Assembly (NCBI GenBank): GCA_002377855.1
Contig: DFQQ01000008.1
Coordinates: 110,832 to 174,831 of the forward strand
Origin: Acidovorax delafieldii
GTDB taxonomy: Bacteria; Pseudomonadota; Gammaproteobacteria; Burkholderiales; Burkholderiaceae_C
DNA length: 64,000 nucleotides
Direction of reading: 5' to 3'
The notes under the pieces are model-generated. The model was not told where the DNA came from, did not search any database, and saw only the letters and a list, made by a program, of their open reading frames with translations. Of this stretch, positions 11,548 through 19,781 are shown in pieces (within the stretch, counting starts at the first letter, position 1; each line of letters begins with the position of its first letter). The position numbers and the translations under genes were made by a program.

Positions 11548-11579
11548 GGGCTGGCGCATGCATGTGCCAGCCCTTTTTT
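11548..11579 (+). terminator. Rho-independent terminator after katG
   Basis: GGGCTGGC / GCCAGCCC stem, 10-nt loop, then TTTTTT. It lies about 100 nt after the katG stop and just before the next gene's start. Confidence 0.85.
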
Positions 11580-11597
11580 GCGTCTGGAACTGAACCC

Positions 11598-11918
11598 ATG
11601 AACTTTGCTGACCGCCTCAAGCAACTGCCTTCTGCCGCCCACCTCACATCCTTGCAAGTGCTGGATGCCGCCGGGCAAGTGGTTGCCACCCTGGAGAACA
11701 AGCCCGGCCAGGCCGGATCGCTGGCGCTGTATGCCGCACTGGCCGCCCTGTACGGTGGCCGCATCACGCCCACCGCAGCCAGCCTGGGCCTGGAGTGGTA
11801 TGCCGAGCACACCGCTGATGCCCACGCCAACCCTGGCAAGCATCCCAATATCGACCGCTTGGTGCAGTGGGCCCAGGGCAGCGACACCTACAGCGTGCGG
11901 GTGCTGGCCGCCGCCTGA
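11598..11918 (+). CDS. DUF2322-like small protein
   Basis: 106 residues from ATG 11598. An upstream in-frame start at 11562 was not used because it lies inside the katG terminator. The sequence MNFADRLKQLP...LDAAGQVVATLENKPGQAGS then LAALYGGRITPTAASLGLEW and the C-terminal block AEHTADAHANPGKHPNIDRL match my recollection of the DUF2322 family of betaproteobacteria. No signal peptide or membrane segment. Function unknown. The His- and Asp-rich AEHTADAHANPGKHP segment could bind a metal, which is only a guess. Confidence 0.75.
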   Translation: MNFADRLKQLPSAAHLTSLQVLDAAGQVVATLENKPGQAGSLALYAALAALYGGRITPTAASLGLEWYAEHTADAHANPGKHPNIDRLVQWAQGSDTYSVRVLAAA

Positions 11919-12197
11919 GGTTGGCCACGGCAGCGACCACCACAAACATGCGCCGTCTGCGCCTTCTGCGCTGGCGGGGCTGAATGGCAACGTGATGTAA
12001 ATGTGCCGGGGATCCCCGCCACGCACGGTTTACAGGGCAAAAGGCCTGCGAGATGATGGCTACCCCGAGAGGTAAACGCCACCCTCGTCCATCCAACCCG
12101 GCATGCCGCAGCGCCCATTTGGGCCGACAACGGGTTCGCGCGGCGCAACCGACGCAGGCGCCGCTCTCTGCTCCGTCCCTCTTGGCAAAGGCCCTGT

Positions 12198-12659
12198 ATG
12201 ACCCCAAGCACTTCATCCGCTGGCACCGTCACCTTGCACCGCATACTGCGAGCGCCCCCGGAGCGCGCGTACCGCGCCTTTCTGGAGCCCGATGCCATGG
12301 CCAAGTGGCTGCCGCCGCACGGCTTTGCGGGGCGGGTGCTGGAGATGGATGCGCGCGTGGGCGGACGCTTTCGCATGCAGTTCACCAACTTCTCCACGGG
12401 GCTGGTGCAGGCCTTCGGCGGCGAATACCTGGAGCTGGTGCCCAACGAACGCATCGTGAACACCGACCGGTTCGACAACGAGCATTTGCCAGGCGAGATG
12501 CACACCACCGTCACCTTCAAGGCGGTCTCGGTGGGCACGGAACTGGTGGTGGTGCAAGAGGGCATCCCCGCGATGATCCCGACCGAGGCTTGCTATCTGG
12601 GCTGGCAGGAATCGCTGCAACTGCTGGCCCAATTGGTAGAGGCCACCATACCCAACTGA
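12198..12659 (+). CDS. SRPBCC / AHSA1-type ligand-binding protein
   Basis: 153 residues with the START-like helix-grip pattern of AHSA1-domain proteins: TLHRILRAPPERAYRAFLEP, the hallmark W of AMAKWLPPHGF (about 33-43), GGRFRMQF, then a central beta segment and the C-terminal helix GWQESLQLLAQLVEAT. Such proteins bind small hydrophobic ligands or act as polyketide/stress-related cofactors in the cytoplasm; no ligand can be inferred here. The 279 nt before it show no other gene. An overlapping reading frame in the other plus frame, longer than this gene, lacks any family features. Confidence 0.85.
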   Translation: MTPSTSSAGTVTLHRILRAPPERAYRAFLEPDAMAKWLPPHGFAGRVLEMDARVGGRFRMQFTNFSTGLVQAFGGEYLELVPNERIVNTDRFDNEHLPGEMHTTVTFKAVSVGTELVVVQEGIPAMIPTEACYLGWQESLQLLAQLVEATIPN

Positions 12660-12730
12660 TATTGCGGCGTTGCCGCACTGCCCCACCGCCGTACTGCGGG
12701 CAGGCGCTTCCAGCCGAACCCAGCAGCTCC

Positions 12731-12780
12731 TTTTTTTATAGCTGCTCGCGCTTATTTGCAGGGCGCGCCAGCATGTTTTT
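12731..12780 (+). repeat. Dispersed ATAGCTGC-type intergenic repeat, copy 4
   Basis: TTTTTTTATAGCTGCTCGCG then CTTATTTGCAGGGCGCGCCA and GCATGTTTTT. The AT-rich block, GCTGCTCGCGCTTAT and the distal GGGCGC-CCAGC part are all present. Confidence 0.8.
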
Positions 12781-12826
12781 CGCCAAACTCGGTTACCCTC
12801 GGCGCCTTACTCTCTAGGAACGCACC

Positions 12827-13075
12827 ATGAAAAAACTCAACGTCACCATTCAGCTTGAAATGTCCGTCCCCGACAACTGGGAACTGGTGGGAACGTCTGA
12901 AGGCACGCCTGTGTTGAAGCTGCCCAATGGCACTTTCATGGACGTCGCCATCGAGCCCCTGTTTGCCACCGATCCGGAAGAAACCTGGAGCAGCACCGAC
13001 GACGACGACGTGCTCAACGATGTGCTGGACATGGTGGACAGCGAGTCGGTGACTTACGAATTTGTAGCCGACTGA
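12827..13075 (+). CDS. Small acidic hypothetical protein
   Basis: 82 residues, MKKLNVTIQLEMSVPDNWEL at the N-terminus and a very acidic C-terminus (SSTDDDDVLNDVLDMVDSES). The start is supported by AGGAA 7 nt upstream and by the clean N-terminal beta pattern. No signal peptide, membrane segment or known domain. The composition suggests a small soluble protein, perhaps a partner of a basic protein or nucleic-acid-binding factor, but there is no evidence for a specific role. It stands alone between two dispersed repeats. Confidence 0.65.
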   Translation: MKKLNVTIQLEMSVPDNWELVGTSEGTPVLKLPNGTFMDVAIEPLFATDPEETWSSTDDDDVLNDVLDMVDSESVTYEFVAD

Positions 13076-13214
13076 GCTGGGGTGTGGCCATTGTGGGGAC
13101 AGCCCACATCGCTGTGGCGGCCACCGCTGTGCAGTGGTCGCAACGCTGTGGGCATACCGGCCCAAGCCGCTGGGCACACGCTACCAGCAGCCACTCAAAC
13201 GCTTGAATTACTTC

Positions 13215-13265
13215 AAAATTGATAGCTGCTTGCGCCCGTAAAATAAGCGCTAGCAGCTATTTTTG
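13215..13265 (+). repeat. Dispersed ATAGCTGC-type intergenic repeat, copy 5 (near-complete palindromic form)
   Basis: AAAATTGATAGCTGCTTGCG, then CCCGTAAAATAAGCGCTAGC and AGCTATTTTT. This is the clearest copy: the two ends (AAAATTGATAGCTGC and GCAGCTATTTTT) and the GCGC / GCGCTA blocks are near inverted repeats. The whole unit could fold as one hairpin and could act as a bidirectional terminator. Confidence 0.85.
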
Positions 13266-13272
13266 CTTCAAC

Positions 13273-14190
13273 ATGCCAAGTTCTTTGCCCCACCTTGATC
13301 GCCGCGCATTGCTGGCTTCTCTTGCTCTGGTGTCTTTGCCCACGGTGCCCAAGGTCGGCGTGGCCGCCATTCAGCAGCCCTCGGCCGGAGTCTGGCCCCG
13401 TGCATCCACAGTACCGGGCGGCGTTGCGCGCCTGTCGCTGGGGCCCGCAGCGCAGCGGCCCCGTGCGGTGGTGCGCCAAGGCGATGTGGACGTGCCCGTG
13501 CGGGTCGTGGGTGACGTGATCGAGTGGACGGCGGTGCTGGGCATTGCGCTGGCCGCTGCCACCGGTGACGGCCATATCGTGGTGCTGCCCGGGGCGGAGG
13601 CCGAAACGCAGCAAAAGCCTAGGCAAGTGCGCTACACCGTAGCGCCCAAGCGGTACGCGGAGCAACAACTCAAGGTCGCGCCCCGCACCGTGGATTTGTC
13701 GCCGCAAGACCAGGCCCGCTACGAACGCGAACGCGATCACCAGGCCCGGGTCATGGCCACCTGGAGCGAGCCGGCCCACCAGGCCCTGCCCTCGCTGCAC
13801 ATGCGGCAGCCCACGCCGGGGCGGCGTTCCAGTTCGTTCGGCCTGCGGCGCGTGTTCAACGGGCAGGCGCGCAACCCGCACAGCGGCATGGACATCGCGG
13901 CACCCACAGGCACGCCCGTCGTGGCGCCCCTGCCCGGCACCGTCATTGATACGGGCGACTACTTCTTCAACGGGGGAACCGTGTGGCTGGACCATGGCCA
14001 CGGCCTGCTCACCATGTATTGCCACCTGAGCAGCATGGACGTGAAGGTGGGCGACACCGTAGGGGCCGGCGAGGCCTTCTGCAAAGTCGGCGCCACTGGC
14101 CGCGTCACCGGCCCTCACCTGCATTGGGGCGTGATGCTTAACCGCACCATGGTGGACCCGGCCCTGTTCATCGATGGACCGCGCACCTGA
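13273..14190 (+). CDS. M23-family (LytM-type) peptidase, exported
   Basis: 305 residues from ATG 13273; the longer frame starting at 13219 begins inside the dispersed repeat and was not used. The N-terminus carries a Tat-like signal (DRRALLASLALVSLPTVPKV). The C-terminal LytM domain has the zinc ligands NPHSGMDIAAPTGTPV (H-x3-D) and TGPHLHWGVML (H-x-H), plus GHGLLTMYCHLSSM between them. Such proteins cleave peptidoglycan cross-bridges, or regulate amidases when catalytic residues are missing; here the ligands are present, so an active periplasmic endopeptidase is likely. The beta-rich N-terminal half (about 40-150) resembles that of other betaproteobacterial M23 proteins. Confidence 0.85.
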   Translation: MPSSLPHLDRRALLASLALVSLPTVPKVGVAAIQQPSAGVWPRASTVPGGVARLSLGPAAQRPRAVVRQGDVDVPVRVVGDVIEWTAVLGIALAAATGDGHIVVLPGAEAETQQKPRQVRYTVAPKRYAEQQLKVAPRTVDLSPQDQARYERERDHQARVMATWSEPAHQALPSLHMRQPTPGRRSSSFGLRRVFNGQARNPHSGMDIAAPTGTPVVAPLPGTVIDTGDYFFNGGTVWLDHGHGLLTMYCHLSSMDVKVGDTVGAGEAFCKVGATGRVTGPHLHWGVMLNRTMVDPALFIDGPRT

Positions 14191-14416
14191 CGGACAATAA
14201 CGCCCCAGACGCCGTTCACGGTTGTTGAAGTGTTGAGTGGCGCCAATGGCAAACTGCAGCTGCTTAGCGCAGACAGCGACTGGGCGGCTGCACCCGCGCA
14301 GCGTTGCGCAGCGCCCAAAAGACCTGGAACGTCCCTCGGCGCGCCGTGGCTTGCCAAGTAACCAGTGCCCCGTCTGCCCACACGCGCTCCATCCGTTTTC
14401 CCCACCCCTTTCCCCC

Positions 14417-14653
14417 ATGCCCACAGCCCCACTGCCCGCTCGCCTGCATACGCCGCCAAGGGCTCGCCACGCGCTGTATGCCCTGGTCTGTTCGGCTCCA
14501 GTGCTGTGCTCTGGCTGCGCCGTCGTGGCGGTGGCCGACGCCGCCGTTACCGTGGTGAGCACCACCGTGAAGGTAGGCGCAACGGTAGTGGGCACCACGG
14601 TGGATGTGGGCGCCGCCGGCGTGCGGGCGGTGGTGGGCAAGGATGAGGATTGA
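14417..14653 (+). CDS. Small lipoprotein (NF038104-like)
   Basis: 78 residues from ATG 14417. A positively charged start (MPTAPLPARLHTPPRARHAL) is followed by a hydrophobic stretch ending in the lipobox LCSGC. After the cysteine comes a repetitive Val/Ala/Thr pattern, VVAVADAAVTVVSTTVKVGA and then TVVGTTVDVGAAGVRAVVG. The heptad-like VxxxAxx periodicity matches a small lipoprotein family I recall from Burkholderiales (NF038104). Its function is unknown; it probably sits in the outer membrane inner leaflet. An in-frame start at 14237 would add 60 residues without homology features and hide the signal peptide, so it was rejected. Confidence 0.7.
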   Translation: MPTAPLPARLHTPPRARHALYALVCSAPVLCSGCAVVAVADAAVTVVSTTVKVGATVVGTTVDVGAAGVRAVVGKDED

Positions 14654-14704
14654 GGCCCCGCCCCCGCTTGCTTACAGCCGCTGCACTACACACCTCGCCC
14701 CCCA

Positions 14705-15376
14705 ATGAACCCGCCCAGCCGCCGTCCTATCCTCACCCGCTCCGGCCAGGAACGCGGAGTGCCGGCCCCAGCGGCAACGCCCACACCATCGGCCGCCTAT
14801 CGCCGGCCGGTCACAGAGCGGATCGCAGCGCACAAAGCCCTGCTGATCTGCTTTTACAAGCCCTACGGCGTACTGAGCCAGTTCACCCCCGAAGGCAAGT
14901 GGCAGGGCCTCAAGGACTACATTGACCTGCCTGGCGTCTACGTGGCCGGGCGGCTGGACGCTGACAGTGAAGGTCTTCTCTTGTTGACCAACGACGGCAA
15001 GCTGCAGGCGCAGATTGCCGATCCGCGCTTCAAGATGGAGAAAACCTACTGGGTCCAGGTGGAAGGCACCCCCGGCGATGACGCCCTGGCAGCCTTGCGC
15101 CAAGGCGTATTGCTCAACGACGGCCCCACCCTGCCCGCGCAGGCCCGCTTGCTCGACGCGCCACCCGATGTGGGCGAGCGGGTGCCGCCCATCCGTGAGC
15201 GCAAGTCCATCCCCACCGCTTGGCTGGAGCTGGTCATCCGCGAAGGCCGCAACCGCCAGGTGCGCCGCATGACAGCCGCCGTAGGCCATCCCACGCTGCG
15301 CCTGGTGCGCGCTGCGGTCGGCCCCTATTCACTGGGCGGTTTGACGCCTGGGGCTTGGAAACAGGTGAACGCGTGA
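14705..15376 (+). CDS. rluE: 23S rRNA pseudouridine synthase, RluE type
   Basis: Converts a uridine of 23S rRNA (U2457 in E. coli) to pseudouridine. 223 residues. The catalytic motif GRLDADSEGLLLLTNDG (about 82-98) contains the essential Asp. CFYKPYGVLSQFTPEGKWQG and the C-terminal REGRNRQVRRMTAAVGHPTL RNA-binding signature place it in the RsuA/RluE branch. There is no N-terminal S4 domain, as expected for RluE. The first 35 residues are a Pro/Ala-rich extension whose start (14705) is uncertain. It stands alone, with convergent small genes downstream. Confidence 0.92.
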   Translation: MNPPSRRPILTRSGQERGVPAPAATPTPSAAYRRPVTERIAAHKALLICFYKPYGVLSQFTPEGKWQGLKDYIDLPGVYVAGRLDADSEGLLLLTNDGKLQAQIADPRFKMEKTYWVQVEGTPGDDALAALRQGVLLNDGPTLPAQARLLDAPPDVGERVPPIRERKSIPTAWLELVIREGRNRQVRRMTAAVGHPTLRLVRAAVGPYSLGGLTPGAWKQVNA

Positions 15377-15496
15377 TGGGGGCGTACTGCAGGTGTTTTC
15401 CGCGCTGACGCACCCCAACTGCAAGCCACGATGCGCCGTGCATTCCGCCTCCAGTCGCCTCGGCTCAAAGGGTTCTCCGGGCGTTGGGCTGACAAA

Positions 15497-15868
15497 TCAA
15501 GCGAACGCGTTGACGAAAAGCCCCGCAGTCACAGCACCGGCCACGCGCCCGTTCGCACCCAGCAAGGTCGCATCTGCCGGCGGCTGCGCGGGTGCCACGG
15601 CTGGGGGCTGGGCCACCGGGCGCGACGCTGGTTCGCTGGCGACAGCCATGCTTGTGCGTGCGCGGCTCGCGCGCTGGTCTGCAGCTGCTGATTGGCTGCT
15701 GAGATCGTCCGCCCGAGCTTGCTCCTGGTCGGCGTTGCGCTGGGCAGCCTGGGCCTGGCTTTGCAGGGTGCGCGCCATCTGCTCGGCCTGCTGCGCTTCC
15801 CGCCGTGCACTCTGGACTGTGTAAGACGAACTGGGGGCGAATGCAACACTGCGGACTGCGGCAACCAT
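15497..15868 (-). CDS. Ala/Gln-rich coiled-coil hypothetical protein
   Basis: 123 residues. The region ARREAQQAEQMARTLQSQAQ through AADQRASRARTS (about 21-72) is strongly helical and coiled-coil-like; a Pro/Ala linker follows (PVAQPPAVAPAQPPADATL), and the C-terminus ends GANGRVAGAVTAGLFVNAFA. No signal peptide or known domain. It lies 42 nt downstream of another Ala/Gln-rich gene of the same strand, so the two may form an operon. I do not recognise either family. A minus-strand frame of 224 codons covering the same area has worse amino-acid character and was rejected. Confidence 0.55.
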   Translation of the reverse strand: MVAAVRSVAFAPSSSYTVQSARREAQQAEQMARTLQSQAQAAQRNADQEQARADDLSSQSAAADQRASRARTSMAVASEPASRPVAQPPAVAPAQPPADATLLGANGRVAGAVTAGLFVNAFA

Positions 15869-15910
15869 GGCGGATTCTTGCAGAGTGAGGCTGGGGGGAA
15901 CAGTGCTGCG

Positions 15911-16306
15911 TCAGCCAGCAGACGCCATGCCATCAACGCCCTGGTACGCGCGACGCACCTGCGCATCGCGGGCTGCAGGCGCGCCCTGCTGGGCCGACGC
16001 ACGGGCCATGTCCGCTGCCGCTGCGCTTTCCGCAACTTGGCGGGCCTGCACTGCTTCGCTCGCTTGCTGGCTGTTTTGGCGCTCTTCCTGCTGCACGTCC
16101 TGCGTCGATTGGCGGGCAGACAGTTCCTGTGCCCGGCGACTGAACGTTGCGGTGGTTTCACCAGAAGGAGACGCGTTGACTGCGGGGCCCTGCCCTGCAG
16201 CATCGGGGCGGCCAGCGGCGGCCCTGGTGGCGGGTTGAACTGCGGGCGTAGCGGTCACCGGGCCATAGCGGGCCGCAGCGTCAGTGCGGGGCTGAACAGA
16301 TTCCAT
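15911..16306 (-). CDS. Ala/Gln-rich helical hypothetical protein
   Basis: 131 residues with a good start: AGGAG lies 6 nt before ATG 16306. The N-terminus is disordered (Ala/Pro/Thr-rich); the C-terminal half is helical, charged and Gln/Ala-rich (RAQELSARQSTQDVQQEERQ and then SQQASEAVQARQVAESAAAA). No membrane segment or known motif. The composition resembles phasin-like or secreted effector-like helical proteins, but no specific similarity can be claimed. It precedes a second such gene on the same strand. Confidence 0.6.
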   Translation of the reverse strand: MESVQPRTDAAARYGPVTATPAVQPATRAAAGRPDAAGQGPAVNASPSGETTATFSRRAQELSARQSTQDVQQEERQNSQQASEAVQARQVAESAAAADMARASAQQGAPAARDAQVRRAYQGVDGMASAG

Positions 16307-16423
16307 GGCAGTCTCCTGTTGCAGTGCGTAAAACCAAATGGTCGTGCAACTGGCAGCAAAAGTAAAGACAGGGCCACAGGGCGAGCCCGCCGCGCAATGC
16401 TGGCTCTTGCGAGAGCCTTCGCC

Positions 16424-17032
16424 TCAACTGCCTGCGGAGACCTCTGCCGGCTGGTCGTCTGCCACCAGATAGCGCTTGATCAGATCAAAAAAACTCTCGT
16501 AGAACCCGTCGGACGCGATGGTTTCGCTGCCGACTTTGACGAGGGAATCACTGCTGGCCGCGATGGGCAGTGAGACCGAACCCAATGCGCCCACCCCCAA
16601 GCTGGCGGAATTGTTCGTCTTGCGCAGGGTGTAGCTGTCCTGCAAGGCCGTGACAAAGCCCAGGCTGATCTTGCCGCTGGGGCTGTCGGGCACGCACACC
16701 ACCCGAATGACCATTTGCAAGTGGGTCTCTGCGCTGGGCTGGAAACTCTTCTTGCCCTCCACCATTTCAGCAGTCGTGGTGTTGATGAGATAGCCCTGGC
16801 TGAGCAAGGCGCGGCGTGATGCCTCGCAGGTTTGCGCGGGCGTCGCGTCAAACAAGCGTGAATAGGTGGCTACCGAGCCAAATTTTTCTTGCGGGCCGTA
16901 AAAAACGGGTGCGCCGCCATTGGTGGCGCACCCCGCCAGCAGGCCCGCCAGGCACAGAGTGATCCCGCCGAAAAAACGTCCCCTTCGCGGGGGCGCAGCC
17001 CCGCCGAGCGAGGCGCTTGAAAATTGATTCAA
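16424..17032 (-). CDS. DUF2242-like lipoprotein
   Basis: About 202 residues from a TTG at 17032, chosen because GGAG lies 9 nt upstream and the resulting N-terminus is a proper lipoprotein signal: basic RRGRF, hydrophobic core GGITLCLAGLLAGC with the lipobox LAGC. Upstream in-frame codons reach back to 17314 but look like untranslated sequence. The mature protein has EKFGSVATYSRLFDATPAQT, then GKKSFQP and RVVCVPD, which match my recollection of the DUF2242 family. Expected to be an outer-membrane-attached periplasmic protein of unknown function. The C-terminus is acidic. Confidence 0.75.
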   Translation of the reverse strand: MNQFSSASLGGAAPPRRGRFFGGITLCLAGLLAGCATNGGAPVFYGPQEKFGSVATYSRLFDATPAQTCEASRRALLSQGYLINTTTAEMVEGKKSFQPSAETHLQMVIRVVCVPDSPSGKISLGFVTALQDSYTLRKTNNSASLGVGALGSVSLPIAASSDSLVKVGSETIASDGFYESFFDLIKRYLVADDQPAEVSAGS

Positions 17033-17405
17033 ATCTGTGTTCTCCGAACAAGCCAGGGACAGAGGCGAAGGGTAGCCTGTTTTCCGGGACACCCTTGCGC
17101 GGCGGACGTAAAGAACTGTAGACCGTGGCCGACACAGCCGCCAGACGCCTCTCAGACAGAGAGGGCGGGAGCGGCAGAGTTCCCCCTGAAAAACAAGCCC
17201 ATTGCCGCCTTGCGCGTGCCGGAGAAGCCAAACAGTCAGCAACCCCTGGCACTGTCTGCACGCACCACCGCGCTGGGTGCATCGGTGGCCCTGAGTCGGT
17301 CTGGGTCGTTGCAAATTCTCACCATGGCAACGGCTGCGTTTCGCGCTTGGCGACTCCGCCGAGTCCGCAGCACCCGCTTACCGCTGCATCATACAAAGCG
17401 CTGCT
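17033..17405. other. Intergenic stretch between two minus-strand genes, no gene seen
   Basis: From the lipoprotein start at 17032 to the transglutaminase stop at 17490 is 457 nt, of which 17406-17450 is a dispersed repeat. Reading frames here lack start signals and family features. It presumably contains the promoter of the lipoprotein gene. Confidence 0.4.
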
Positions 17406-17450
17406 TGCTATATTATTTATAGCTGCCCGCGCATTACCCTTGGGCGCCAG
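17406..17450 (+). repeat. Dispersed ATAGCTGC-type intergenic repeat, copy 6
   Basis: TTGCTATATTATTTATAGCT followed by GCCCGCGCATTACCCTTGGG and CGCCAGG. The AT block and CGCGC block are retained; the distal half is diverged. Confidence 0.75.
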
Positions 17451-17489
17451 GTGCTGACCAGACTTGCATCCACCTGCATTGCCCTCAAG

Positions 17490-19412
17490 CTAACGGCCCT
17501 TGCGTTGGTAAGAAATCTTGCTTTGCAGATTTTGAACGATGGGCTTGACTTCGTCGTTCCACTGCGCGGCGTACTCTGGGGTGCACAACCCCTGGGGAGT
17601 GACGTCGTGCAATTCGCGGCTGATCTGGTATCCCGCTTTGGTGCGCTGGTGGGCGGCACTGTAGTTGAGCGCGACATTACGTGTTTGCAGATTGGCCGGC
17701 AGCCTGCTGAAACCCACGCCAGGGCCCAGTTCAATGTCATAAGTTTCGTAGCTGTGATACCCATAGCAGGCCGTGCGGCGGCGCGGCAGATGCTTCTCTT
17801 GGGCAGACGTGAGCTTGGAGAGCGATAGCGGCAGTTTGGCAACGGGTGTCAGAGCGAAAGCCCCGCGCTTGCCGGCTTGCAGGTACTTGTCGATCTCAAA
17901 CGTCATGGAAAAACCGTAGGTATCCGAAAGCTGGTTCGCAGGCGTGGTGTCTGCTGGCTGAACTACGCCGCGGCCCTTGAAACCGGCACTGGCCAGGACA
18001 TTGCGAACAAATTCACGCTCGCCCTCTCCTTTCAGACCGGCCATGTAAGCGCGCAGCTCCACGGCGGGAAGGCCCTTGAAAGACGCCTTGAGGCTGCCTG
18101 TTGCGCTGCCGTCTGCGGCGACCTTGATGAGGGTATGCACGCGCTGCTCCGTCAGGTCAGCGCTTCCCGCAGGGATGCGCTCCATCAATTTGCCGCCGCC
18201 TGTGTGCACGGCGGGCTTGGCATACGCATGGCCGGGAAGGTAGCCGAAGGGCACCCGCTTGGCCGCTGCGTCCACGTACAAGTCCAGGTCGGGCAGGTAA
18301 TTGATGACGTGGTTGAGGGTCGAGGCAACCGGGGTGGCGGGCAAGTCGTACAGTTCATCGGCATTGATGAGAACCTGCTCGCTGCGCACGCCAGCGGCGG
18401 TCAGCAGTGCCTGCAGCAGTGTGGCGTGGTCCTTGCAATCGCCCATTTTCTGCTCCAGCACTATCTCGGGGTCTCGCGGCACCACATCGCCCGTGCCCAT
18501 GCAGTTTTCGGTGTACATGATTTGGGTTGACACCCATTCGTACAGCCGCCGAGCACGCTCTCTCGGATGGGCTTGCGCGCCGATGATGGACTGTGCGAGC
18601 GCCTCTACCCGCGTTGAAGGCCGCGCCTTGGGCGACGCACGCTCGGCGTAGGCCCGGGCAATACCCTCGTAACTGGCGAACGTGCTCACCATCAACACAG
18701 GGGCTTCATCCAGGCGCCATATACCAGCGTCGCCCTCGTCCCACGCCCGCGGGCTGGTGTTCTGGTAGCGCCATTGGCGCACGGTGTTGCCGCCCTCTTG
18801 TACCGCTGGCAACTCCTGCAGGCCATGGGCTTCAAAGCGCAAGTTCATCCCCAAGGGAGAGCGAACGGTGATCTGGCTGTCTTCATGCACGCCGTAGGGC
18901 GAAAACCCCTGCACTACGGAAAAATGCCCCGCAAACATGGGCTGCTTGTCTTCAATGCGATAACGCACTCCCACCGAATCCCCCACCTCCAATTCGGGGA
19001 AGACGAGCGATACGCGAGTGCGGTTCGCCAAAACGGGCTGCGCGCCCGCGCGGCCACCACCGTTTTCGGACTGGTAGTTCTGGGGCGGCACCGGAATGCG
19101 GCGCCCGTCGGCCTTGAGCGTGTAAGCGTCAAGCACCTGGGCCTCTTGGAAACCGGGGCTGAACACAAAGGCAAAGCTTTTCATGCGCTCAAGCGCACTT
19201 GCGTGGGCCACTCGGTGCTGCGTGGCGTGAACCACCGACGCTTTGCCATCTGCCGCCACGTCGTAAGCCACATGCCAGCGCTGCGAAACGACGGGCACGC
19301 TGCCGGTTGCCTCACGAGGCGCGGCCTGAGCTCGGGCGCCCCCGCACCCAATGAGCAGCCCGCAGACCCATGCCTGCAATACCAAGCGCCCTCCCCAAGC
19401 GGAAATGACCAT
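17490..19412 (-). CDS. DUF3857 and transglutaminase-like domain protein, exported
   Basis: 640 residues from ATG 19412, preceded by AGGGAA; the longer frame from 19541 lacks a signal peptide. The signal peptide is MVISAWGGRLVLQAWVCGLL, with cleavage near AQA. A DUF3857 domain (about 40-210, including VSLVFPELEVGDSVGVRYRI) is followed by a transglutaminase-fold core with the Cys-His-Asp triad: MGDCKDHATLLQALLTAAGV, TLNHVINYLP and LYVDAAAK. The C-terminal third is beta-rich, as in DUF3858. The family is periplasmic and thought to be a protease or cross-linking enzyme; the substrate is unknown. Complete triad and length indicate an intact enzyme. Confidence 0.88.
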   Translation of the reverse strand: MVISAWGGRLVLQAWVCGLLIGCGGARAQAAPREATGSVPVVSQRWHVAYDVAADGKASVVHATQHRVAHASALERMKSFAFVFSPGFQEAQVLDAYTLKADGRRIPVPPQNYQSENGGGRAGAQPVLANRTRVSLVFPELEVGDSVGVRYRIEDKQPMFAGHFSVVQGFSPYGVHEDSQITVRSPLGMNLRFEAHGLQELPAVQEGGNTVRQWRYQNTSPRAWDEGDAGIWRLDEAPVLMVSTFASYEGIARAYAERASPKARPSTRVEALAQSIIGAQAHPRERARRLYEWVSTQIMYTENCMGTGDVVPRDPEIVLEQKMGDCKDHATLLQALLTAAGVRSEQVLINADELYDLPATPVASTLNHVINYLPDLDLYVDAAAKRVPFGYLPGHAYAKPAVHTGGGKLMERIPAGSADLTEQRVHTLIKVAADGSATGSLKASFKGLPAVELRAYMAGLKGEGEREFVRNVLASAGFKGRGVVQPADTTPANQLSDTYGFSMTFEIDKYLQAGKRGAFALTPVAKLPLSLSKLTSAQEKHLPRRRTACYGYHSYETYDIELGPGVGFSRLPANLQTRNVALNYSAAHQRTKAGYQISRELHDVTPQGLCTPEYAAQWNDEVKPIVQNLQSKISYQRKGR

Positions 19413-19781
19413 GTTGAACGAGTTCCCTGACGTTTGTGATTGACGCACCGCCGTGCGGCGAAGTCCGCAGATGCGTTGCCTGCGCTGTGGTACCTGCCTC
19501 TTTAAGGAGAACACAGCCGATGGATAGCCCCCAACACGCAACCATGTGCGCTGCGGGCGGCTGGCATCTTAGTGGCGAAGGACCGCGCCAACGCCCGTGG
19601 GCAGCGAACTGAAACAACCGGAAACGAAACAGTGGGCAACGCACAGGCCGTGCAAAGAAGCCATTTGCCCCGACAAACACCTGCCTGCCCACCTCGCTCG
19701 TGTGTGCCTCACGCTGCACCACGTATAGTGCGCCCCTCTATTTCCAACGCGCCGGGGCACCTTCCTCAGCGCCCATGCCTT
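19413..19781. other. Divergent intergenic region, candidate promoter
   Basis: 369 nt between the transglutaminase gene and the nuclease gene. A TATAGT hexamer at about 19724-19729 is a plausible -10 box for the plus strand, which would place the message start downstream of the longer nuclease frames. No gene seen. Confidence 0.35.

Noticed and set aside
12053..12817. 254-codon plus-strand frame overlapping the SRPBCC gene
   Set aside because: Overlaps a recognisable SRPBCC domain in another frame; Arg/Pro/Gly-rich and without domains.
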